DNA of 64,000 nt. It comes from Mycogone perniciosa (taxonomy: Eukaryota > Ascomycota > Sordariomycetes > Hypocreales > Hypocreaceae). The stretch lies in NCBI GenBank assembly GCA_025331125.1, contig JAOALB010000079.1, positions 43,070 through 107,069 on the forward strand, given 5' to 3'. A model generated the notes under the pieces. The model did no database searches. It was not told where the DNA came from and saw nothing but the letters and a program-made list of their open reading frames with translations. Position numbers and translations under genes: made by a program. Below, piece by piece: positions 1 to 8,450 of this stretch. Each line of letters begins with the position of its first letter. Within the stretch, counting starts at the first letter, position 1.

Positions 1-443
1 CCATCCTGAAGGAGCACATCCCCGTGGGTCCATTCCCAGCCCTTCCCAGCTCTTGCGTCCTCCTCACTGGTGCCGTCAACAGGCTCGCCAACCCAGATAC
101 TGGCATTCTTGATGAGTGTCGGCTTGCCGCCCTCAATAAACCTGGCATTCTTGTCGCGGCCCAAGCCAATGGGGTCTTGGGGCTTGTGGCGGAGCTTCTG
201 GCACGTCTGTAGGTTGCCATTGAGCTTCTCAAGGGACAGCCTGGGGGTCCTTGTATCGTCTCGCCAGATCTGCCTCCATTGTCCCACAACAATCAATGTC
301 AGGCAAGCGACAGCGAAAAACTTGAGGGCGCGAGACCGGCGCACGCCAGCACGCCAGGCCCGAGGTCGGTAAGCTCCTCCAAAGCTCGTTGGAGGCGGCA
401 GCTCTACGATGCTGTAAGGCGGAAGACCGGACTTTTCGTCCAT
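1..443 (-). CDS. Membrane-anchored amidohydrolase-like protein, N-terminal part (runs off left edge)
   Basis: A single open frame reads leftwards from an ATG at 443 to the window edge (147 codons, no stop), so only the N-terminus is present. The start MDEKSGLPPYSIVELPPP is followed by a basic stretch and one hydrophobic segment (about residues 40-58, KFFAVACLTLIVVGQW), which suggests a type II membrane anchor. The later piece GKPTLIKNASIWVGEP and GWEWTHGDVLLQDG matches the beta-sandwich start of metal-dependent amidohydrolases of the fungal group often annotated as amidohydrolase or carbohydrate esterase family 9. The metal-binding histidines would lie beyond the edge, so activity cannot be judged. 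The family call is inference from the N-terminal pattern. Confidence 0.75.
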   Translation of the reverse strand, partial: MDEKSGLPPYSIVELPPPTSFGGAYRPRAWRAGVRRSRALKFFAVACLTLIVVGQWRQIWRDDTRTPRLSLEKLNGNLQTCQKLRHKPQDPIGLGRDKNARFIEGGKPTLIKNASIWVGEPVDGTSEEDARAGKGWEWTHGDVLLQD

Positions 444-1633
444 CTTTCATGCGACTCTCGCGACAGCGGTTCGATAGTCAGCGAGAGTCAATGGAGGAAG
501 AAGAGGGGGAAGATGAAGCTGAGAGCACAAGAGGCAGAGCTCCGAAGCCAGTGGAACTTGGAACGGAAATACCAAGGCTACTGTACCCCGAATCCAGGGG
601 AGGGAGCGCTAATAGTGGGGGAACATCCACTGTCCAACCCCCGTATTTCCCCAACTTGGGTTAGTGCGGGGTACCTTTGGCGATGCCCTCATTCCACCTC
701 AAGTCGACGCAAGACTACCTGGACAAGGTGCTTCATAAAAGAGCGCAGCTTTAACGGGATCTTGTATATACATAGTATGGAACACTCCGTGTATTCTATT
801 TTTCTCCTCTGCATAGAAGTGGGCTGTATTTTTGTGATAAAGGGCGCATTATTTCATCAGAACTACCTCCACCTGAGCGCCGGCTATACCCACTCTATAG
901 CTGCCCGTACAGATCCATTACCTTAACTGATGAGCCCGCAGACCAGACTATTTAAGGCATTTTAGCCGTGATATTTTCTCGTCGCCGACTCTCGGCTTTG
1001 ATCTTCTGCTTCATGGGGAAGGTGTTCGCATTCTCCAGTTGCACATCATGGAACGCAAATTCCTCCAGGGTTCCTTGGGCCTGTATTATGAAAGAGTTAC
1101 GCCTCTCATAGCCCATCTCCTCTACCTTGCCCAAGAGATGTCGTCTAACATGTCCCATTCTCGGTAGTAACTTCATAATCTCGGAGATTTACCTAACTCA
1201 GAGTTACCAAGGTGCTTATTGTATCACGTACGCTCATTTGGTGCACACCCAAAGCGCCAAAACTAATACTCTTTCGTACGGAATACAACCCCATACTTGG
1301 GTTGCAATATACCCTCTGCATTTACCAAGATGTAGTAGCAACTCGTCGCATCCTCTACTACAAGACTGTTTTTGTTTGATGGACAAGCTACATAGTCAGT
1401 GAGGTTTGGAATTTATCACCAAAATACACTTTCATCGATACTCAGTATAATAGGAGTCTTCATTGTTTAGGCATGGCCGTTGTGCGGAGTGAGTTGATGC
1501 GGGGAGTAGATACGTACTCCGTACTTTATCGGAACTGTCGTCGGGCCGACGTTATCGCAACCTCAATCGTAAACAACATCCAAACAACGCAACGCGTCTC
1601 GCTTCACACGACTCATGAGATGTTGTAGTCATC
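444..1633. other. Intergenic, no intact gene
   Basis: Only short overlapping open frames occur on both strands, with no family signature. It holds the upstream region of the amidohydrolase gene and one GTACTCCGTAC palindrome at 1514-1524. A minus-strand frame at 952-1176 is protein-like but unrecognised. Confidence 0.6.
1514..1524. repeat. Dispersed 11-bp palindromic motif GTACTCCGTAC
   Basis: The exact 11-mer GTACTCCGTAC (reverse complement GTACGGAGTAC) appears here. Full copies also occur at 5846-5856, 7024-7034, 14151-14161 and 47160-47170, with shorter versions elsewhere. Function unknown. Confidence 0.6.
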
Positions 1634-2643
1634 ATGGGTATCCCGCGCAAGACTTTTTGGAAAGTTGTCAAATATTTGCCTCGGCCGCATCCGGACCCCC
1701 GGCTAGAATGGCACCTCCAACTCTACGATTAGTATACCAAGCTGAAGCGGCGACTTGAGAGGAGAGAAGTGGGCAAAGCCCTGGCCGGATGAAGAATTCG
1801 AATTCTGCGATGGCAAACGGCTACTGGATGTTCATATTGTGTCTACCTTCTACAACTCCGTTTCGCAGTTGATAGAGTGGGATGAATATGTTCCGCATCT
1901 GCGGCGGAAATATTATAGCGAAAACCCGTTTTGGCGTAGCGATTTGTGAGTTTACCCCCCAAAACTGAAGCTGGGAGTTAATGGTCGTTTTCCAATCCTC
2001 TCTTTCTGTTAGGTGGACCGTTCACACCAATCATATCCGGACCATCTGGTATAAAAAGGATTGGATACAATCAAGGGTGAATTCCACCGGTTTATCATAT
2101 GTGCCTTGTTTTTTTATAAGGGGAACGTAGATTTGAAGCGGTATTCAGCTGTGTCCCATTCTATAGCGAGCCTGTCGGATGCGATTACGCCCGATGATCG
2201 GCTGCTACGAAGCGAACTATTAATGACTGCGATGTTTCTACGGCAAAGGCTGGGACAGCTGGATTGACTTGGGCACCACACATTCCCAGTAGGCTTTAGC
2301 CCTTACCCTACCGCTTTGTTTCTTTGTTTCTAACATTCGTGTTCTTAGATGCTGGTGTTGAGCTTCCATGAAGGAGGCGCCCGCATCCTCCAAGTGCACG
2401 CCGAAAACGGGAAACTGCATGTGCGGGTTTCCCGCTGGCTAGACCTTCTGGGCAGCGATGGTTATGTGCCTGCTGATGGAAAAGTTTTGGCTCAGTGGCT
2501 ATTAGCTCAACCCATCGGGAACACCTCCATCTCCGATACACCAAAGGCCTTCGCCGCTGTGGAGCAGGACTGTTACCAAAATCAAGATCCCGGTATAGCC
2601 TCTACACTAAGGATCCAAACACCAGCCAAATTAGATGTGCCAT
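1634..2643 (+). pseudogene. Decayed unidentified gene (relic copy A)
   Basis: An ATG at 1634 opens a frame that soon stops. A shifted frame then reads a protein-like segment (1758-1949, with WAKPWPDEEFEF and SENPFWRSDL). It could splice through a GTGAGT...TTAG intron at about 1947-2012 into WTVHTNHIRTIWYKKDW before another stop. A further open piece lies at 2349-2645, after a plausible intron end (TTTCTAACATTCGTGTTCTTAG). Frames do not join without several breaks, so I read it as a relic. The family is not recognised. Its 3' half is duplicated at 5531-5799. Confidence 0.4.
2173..2460 (+). repeat. Repeat copy A (better preserved) of a diverged duplication
   Basis: This stretch aligns by eye with 5531-5799. 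Shared blocks include TGTCGGAT, GCCCGATGATC, CTACGAAGCGAA, TTCTAACATT, CTTAGATGCT and CATCCTCCAA. In translation both copies carry PDD-x-LLRSE. Copy A keeps more G and C at the differing sites. Confidence 0.7.
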
Positions 2644-2649
2644 GATGAT

Positions 2650-3762
2650 GTGGAATGGCGACTAAGCATGCTGAAACGCTTTATTTCGAGGTTTGTTGGG
2701 ATCGGCTCCCTAACCGAACAATCATGATGTCAAGAGTTGGCGGTGTCCAATTTCCATTTCATCCATGTTGTAATCTCGCACTTTTAATCGAACTACTTAT
2801 TCTCAGCATACTAACAACGCCTCTGGTAAGCTTCCACACCATTAGCAGAAACGTCTACTGCGGCCCATTGTTGCAAGGGTTAGCAAGAACCCGGGAAGCT
2901 TGATAAGCACCTATGCGCAAGTGCAGCGGACCCATATCTATACACATACTCGATCGGTCACAAGAGATAACACCTTATCCTACCTACTTGGTATGCCTTG
3001 CCACTGAGATCCGTAACACGTGTCGGGATATTGGGTCATTAGGCACGCACGTAATATCTGGCAGCCAAGATGAACTGATGTTACAGTGGCCACCTAATAT
3101 CACCAACCGCAACTTTGTCATTCGTAGGCAACAATGCAACCTGGCCCAATACGCCTTCCAGAAAAAATGCAGGGGGTGGGTGTGGAGTTCACAGTTGGTG
3201 GAATGTTAGGCACCATGTGAGGCTCTGTCAGGCTCGCTCCTCCGGCATGCATGTTGGTTGCGGTGATAAGCTCCACTCTATCCTACGGGTGCGAACTCAT
3301 GGGCGCCAGTCATGCTCTCGCGCCTGACGAGGCTTTGACTGACCGTCCCATCGCACCTGAGCATGTGAAGTCGAAGCGTTGGCTAGATATGACTTTCCAG
3401 CCTCAAAAGCATTTAAGTACTGTTGGTCCACTGTTAAGTCTAATCTATTAATCGTCCAAACCACAAGTCATCGTTCTCAATGCCATCAGCGTTGCACAAC
3501 TTCTGAGAACCCTGGCAACATCCAGCAGCCTATGTTGGCAACACCATTATCATGCCACTTCCATACACACCGAGTGAATGGCGAGCAACGGCAGATGAAA
3601 GGAAACTGCCAGTCTCCAGTCACCCCTTGCGCAACATACCCAAGCTTGCATCCGGCTCCAAGCTGGATTTCACAAACTGTCTCCGGCTTAGAGCCATCTG
3701 GAAGCTAGATATTAACAACTGACCAAGTCACAAATCTGTCTTCGGTAACGACCTGGGTTCAG
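2650..3762. other. Gene-poor stretch
   Basis: Only short frames without recognisable motifs are seen on either strand. Nothing is supported as a gene. Confidence 0.55.
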
Positions 3763-5267
3763 GTTATGTCGCCAATCTGGAACAGACCTCCAAAACCGCT
3801 CTCCAATCATTTCCTTGGTACGAGGCACTTAAGAATGACAGCAAAGTTCTTACGGATTGGCATGGCCTCTCGGGCTGGAAGGACTCTGTTCTCTGGCTCC
3901 AACGACGCGCCCGCATGTTGGAGGAGATGGGGCCAACAGAGAAACAACTGAACCGGGTACTTAGTGGAGAAGACTTAATCAGAGTCGTCGTTCAGCCTGA
4001 AGCCGTGAAACTTCGAGCTCAAGACCAGCTCAGGCAAGCATCTTCTGCCTCCCACGAAAGTCAGACCAGTACATCAGAGAAGTCTTCAGACAGCTTCTAG
4101 TACGAGAGCCACGACGAGGGTTCTGATGAGGGCTCGGGCTCTGGTTTCCTAGCAGTGTCGTCAATTGCGTCAACGATCTGAACCGGGAGAGCCTCAATGC
4201 CCTGTTGCAGTTACGTCCCCCTGGAGAGGAAGAAGTCAATACTTCTTTCCTTTCTCTGCTTCGAGGTCTATGTATACACTACCCAGAGGTATGCGGGAAA
4301 CTTCGATGGTCCCCCTATCGCAAGAGCTTTTCTGCATCCCAGCCCGCAAATGTAGGCAGGACCAACATCATTACCGCAATTACGGATGGCTTTTTGCAGT
4401 TGATCCAGCTTGGAAAGCTTGATGAAGGCTGTCCAAGCCTTGCCATCCTTGAAGTGAAGGCTAGACGGCGCGACGGTACCACTCTAGAAAGCATCCAAAT
4501 ACAGGAAAGCGCAGAGATGGCGGCTTGGATTTGCAGTCAACCCTACTCGGGAACACTACCGAGGTCATCGGATGAATCTTTCTATAGGTATGATTTTTTA
4601 ACTCTCTGCGACTCCTATTGTTACCTGGCATTGCTCCTGTCGCCCAGCATCACCAGTGTCGCTCGGCATTACCAATGATGTCTGACGTTGCTCACGATGC
4701 CATTGGTAGGCCATTTGCTAATCATCTGTGGAGTGCGTAGGCGAATTCTTTTGTCTCAAGATTTTGATCAGATCTTTGTCACTATCACTGAATATGACGA
4801 CATATACATCGAATACATTACCGGCAAAAGGTCTATCTTTTCAGATAAAGTCCCACCCCCCTCGCCAACTTTAAGTCGCCTTTCAGCTGCGTCCTCGAAT
4901 GTTGCTGGCATGTCCAAGGCAAAGGCAAGGCCAAAGAGCCACAACCGTTAGCATCATCAGGCCAGAGGGTCGAGTTGGCCATTCGCAAGACAAGGCAGGA
5001 GACAAGCACCAGAAAAGACCTATCCCCGACAAATCCTCACGCTCCGAAAAGACACCCAGTCCTCGCCGTGATCCGCCAATGAGACACATGGTTCAAAATA
5101 GTGGTATTATGGAGGTTCCAGATCAAGTCTATCAATCGACATTCTTGACTATGCACCAATACAAGCCATTCGACGTCACGGATGCGCGTCACATGATGGA
5201 TCTCATGGTTCTCCTTCTGTCGCCGACGCGGGAGTTCCGTCGTTCGCAGCAGCCCTTATCGACGTAG
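3763..5267 (+). pseudogene. Broken gene of a fungal family with a nuclease-like ExK motif
   Basis: Three collinear segments in different frames look like one protein. The first (3763-4100) contains SFPWYEALKNDSKVLTDWHG and a Ser-rich end, stopped by TAG at 4098, after which an acidic stretch continues in frame. The second (about 4150-4586) has LNALLQLRPPGEEEV, then LAILEVKARRR and IQESAEMAAWI. It is followed by a GTATGA donor and a possible exon at 4737 (RRILLSQDFDQIFVTITEYD). The third (about 5083-5267) has FLTMHQYKPFDVTDARHMM. The E-x-K motif and the QExAxMxAWI pattern recall multi-copy fungal proteins of unknown function with a PD-(D/E)XK-like core. That assignment is inference. One frameshift and at least one in-frame stop argue against an intact gene. 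Confidence 0.55.
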
Positions 5268-5530
5268 AAATTCCACTCGATGTCCAGCAAATTGAAGAAG
5301 AGAGGCTGTTCGTAGAAATACAGTGTTGGGGTTCAAGTTATACCCGTGGAGGCTGTCCCAGGCCATGAGTTGGACTACTACTATTGTCAGGTACGGGCTA
5401 TCATGTCATTCCCAAATGGCGAGGACCGAGGAGAGGGCCGAATCGCAAAAAGCCGAAGAATTGAGCGGGGGTGCATGCGGCCGTAGAGGAGAGCAGAATC
5501 CAGCTGCACCATCATACTCAAGAGCAAGCA

Positions 5531-5799
5531 TGTCGGATACGTTTATGCCCGATGATCAGCTACTACGAAGCGAATTTTACTGACTGATGTTCCTACGATA
5601 CAGGGTGCTTGAGTGACCTAGGCGCCATGTATTTATGGCAATAGGCTTTTTATCTTGCTATTCTTGATTGCTTCTAACATTTGTGCTCTTAGATGCTAGT
5701 TTTGAGTCTCCATAAGTCGCCCACATCCTCCAAATCCACGAAAAACGGGAAATAAGATGTATGAGTTTCCTGCAAGGTAAGCTCTCTGGGCAGTGATAG
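5531..5799 (+). repeat. Repeat copy B (decayed) of a diverged duplication
   Basis: This is the second copy of 2173-2460, about 3.3 kb downstream in direct orientation. Compared with copy A, most clear substitutions are C-to-T or G-to-A, several at CpG (for example TACGCC to TATGCC and ATCGGCTG to ATCAGCTA), plus small deletions. Its reading frame stops after LLRSEFY. Confidence 0.65.
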
Positions 5800-6695
5800 T
5801 GGGGTTTACGAGGTATTGTAAGGAGTACTCCATAAAGGGTGAAAGGTACGGAGTACATGAGCGGTATAGTCTCCGCTGCCTCACATCAATTTCCACTGCA
5901 TACGAGTTCCTCCCTCGCTAGCGTATCCCTTACATACTAAGTACCCTCGCAAGATCCCTTTGTTTCTGGCGGCTGTTTTCGGACTCAGGCACCCTTGTTT
6001 TGGCCGCTTGCATGTCTCTGTCTCCTAGGGGGATGGTCGTTTTTGAGACCCCCCTAGTACTCACATATGTCTTAGATGTTAGGAACAGTCAGGTTAGAGA
6101 GCGGGAAGGGCAGTGGCACCTGGACAATGCTCATCAATTGATCTCGTCTTCTCCGAGAATCGAAGTACTCTCGCCCAGCAGAGCAGACAGAGTCTGAAAA
6201 AGAACATCACATTGCACAGCGCTGTCACTACGATCGTATCAGTAGTATGCTGCCATTTCAGCCTTCCCCTTCTTGCTTTTGTCCGATGACTTTTTACTAC
6301 CCAAAAATCATGCCACAATACGCGAATACGGGGCAAGTATCTCAGACAATGTACGAGATGCGTATTTTGTTTACCCTTTGCTTGCTCACCGATCATTATG
6401 GCAAGCGCATCTCAAAGGCCTTTGTCTCAAGCTACGAAAGGAGGCAAGAATAACATGTGGGATCATCATGAAAGCTATTGCTGCCCTTACTATCCGTCTC
6501 CCTTTGGATGGGGACTTTTCAGATATAAATACCTTGAGTCCTTCCTGTCATGGACTCTCATATCATCACCTCTCAACCTCCATTCGCAACAGTCTCAAGC
6601 ACTCAACGACAGCACTACTCCTTACTATCTCCTCGACAACTCTAATTATCGCTTTTCAAGCCTTTATTTCTCATCCACTCAACAAATCCATCAAA
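5800..6695. other. Upstream region of the hydrophobin gene
   Basis: No intact gene is seen. It holds the palindrome GTACGGAGTAC at 5846-5856 and, near the 3' end, a TATA-like site and a pyrimidine/CAA-rich leader (ACTCAACAAATCCATCAAA) directly before the hydrophobin start. Confidence 0.6.
6524..6530 (+). promoter_or_regulatory. TATA-like box of the hydrophobin gene
   Basis: TATAAAT lies 172 bp upstream of the hydrophobin ATG, in the stretch GATATAAATACCTTGAGTC. The distance leaves room for a leader of roughly 100-140 nt. Its role is inferred from position only. Confidence 0.45.
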
Positions 6696-7098
6696 ATGAA
6701 GTTCTTCGCTGTCGCTGTCCTCCTCGCTGGCGCTTTCGCCCTCCCAACTGAGTCTGGATCTTTCAACTCTTGCCCCGGCACCCTGTACAGCAACGCTCAG
6801 TGTTGTAGCACCAATGTCCTCAATGTGGCGGCTGTCGACTGCATTACCCGTAAGTACTCAGTTACAGCCTTGTTAGCAAGTGTCTCACGCAACATTGACT
6901 AATATTCCCCAAGCGCCATCCACTCCAACCGACCTTGACAACTTCAAGGCCATTTGCGCCGAAGCGGGCAAGGCCGCTCAGTGCTGCACGGTACCTTTGG
7001 TAAGTCATTAGCACTGAACAGTTGTACTCCGTACGCGACAGGATTACTGATTCTCTGGACCACAGGCCGCACAGGGCGTCCTTTGCCAGGCCCAGTGA
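6696..7098 (+). CDS. Class II hydrophobin
   Basis: Three exons, 6696-6849, 6914-6999 and 7066-7098, give 90 residues. A signal peptide (MKFFAVAVLLAGAFALP) is followed by the eight-cysteine hydrophobin pattern: single C, CC, C, C, CC, C. Key pieces are SCPGTLYSNAQCC, VAAVDCITPPSTPTDLDNF, ICAEAGKAAQCC and GVLCQAQ at the C-terminus. Spacing and compactness are those of class II. Hydrophobins are secreted, self-assemble at air-water interfaces and coat hyphae or spores. Both introns have GTAAGT donors and are 64 and 66 nt. The second intron contains a full GTACTCCGTAC palindrome. Splicing the second intron is needed to reach the eighth cysteine. Confidence 0.93.
7024..7034. repeat. GTACTCCGTAC palindrome inside hydrophobin intron 2
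   Basis: Exact copy of the dispersed 11-mer, located in the middle of the second intron of the hydrophobin gene. Confidence 0.7.
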
Positions 7099-8450
7099 TT
7101 TCAGCACTTGGCCAATCGAAAGTTTGGGCTAGGACAAATACGGAGTACCGGTAAACACATAGAGTCACTCCACCCACGGAGTTCGGGGGAGTTCTTATCA
7201 TTCTTGTCTCAGAGTTTGTTCTAGGAAAAGGCGATTCTGTAATACCGTCCGCGGATAGTATACTGCTACTTGTTTATAACAGAAAAAGAAGTTCTTGATG
7301 GCATGCATGTCATCTCATCAATTAAATATGCAACTTTACCAAAGAGTACAACGTAGGCATTGGGCACTGGTATCCTCATGTTTTATAATACCGTTGAGGA
7401 GTAAATTTGGAAGACGTGACGATCGAAGCAATGGATGCAATAATGGATTTGCCTTCAGGTGATGATTTGTAGCTGCTGTATCTTAACATAAAGCTCAACT
7501 TCTCAGCCATTCTTATAGTCCAGTGTCATCTTGAGTACCCAAGAGTCGTTAAACTCTAATATTTGCTGTTTACTCTCCGCCGACAGATTTTGAGATCCGA
7601 TTTGCACTTGTTGCACTCTATGCATAGCTCTGATGAATATGAAGTTTGCACTGTTAATGGCTTACAAATGACCAAGGATGATGTGAACCGCTAACCGATC
7701 TACCTCTCGTGATTGGCGTATTGCTTCAAGGTCGTCCAGAATTAACAATGCATCGTGTACTTCGTTCAAGCTGGACCATTTCCCGATTGACTCGCCGACT
7801 CTTTGCGGATGTGCATCCATGAGCGAGTGCGGCGATTTAAAAAAAAAGAAAAAAAAAGAAAAAAAAAGAAAAAAGAAAGAAAAAAGAAAGAAAAAAACCA
7901 TGCACACCTTTAATCACATCGAGCGTATGTAATTGCACAGGTTATTGCGGACGATGGAATATAGTTGATTAAGGGCTTCCTCTGAATATGCTAGATCGAA
8001 CTACACATAGTTAAGGTTCTCCCCAAGGTTCTTCCTAAGGTTCTTTCTCCCCGGCCATTTGCCGACGGAGAACTGCCATATTCTCCGTACCCCGATTTGG
8101 ACCAGATTACATAATCTGATATTACTACACGTATTAGTGCTCACCGTGCACCGTGCACCCTGCACCATCAAATCTCACGTTCCAAGACATACGGAGAACC
8201 ACAAATCCTCTTCCGCCTTCTCATCATGCTCCTCTCAGCTCTCCTTTTCTGTCAATTCTCAAATCCGCGATCCGCAAATCTTGCATTAGGCGAATTGACC
8301 CATCCGCTCCTCACGCTTCCGTAGCCAAGGGAGTACGTGGCGGCGTTGGACTCGAGGTCCAACCAAAGACATTCGACGGCGATCATCAATGACCCGGATC
8401 TTGCTTGAAAAAATCTTCAGCCAAAACACTCACGCCTGAATGCTTTGAAG
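7099..8450. other. Intergenic between hydrophobin and transporter genes
   Basis: No gene is supported. It holds TACGGAGTAC at 7139-7148, an A-rich tract at 7839-7897 and, towards 8450, a pyrimidine-rich stretch that probably carries the promoter and leader of the transporter gene. Confidence 0.6.
7839..7897 (+). repeat. A-rich low-complexity tract (A7-9 G)n
   Basis: About 59 bases of adenine runs broken by single guanines at intervals of five to ten bases. A minus-strand frame over it would encode poly-Phe/Ser and is not a gene. Confidence 0.9.

Noticed and set aside
7662..7907. Minus-strand frame with poly-Phe
   Set aside because: It is created by the A-rich tract at 7839-7897.
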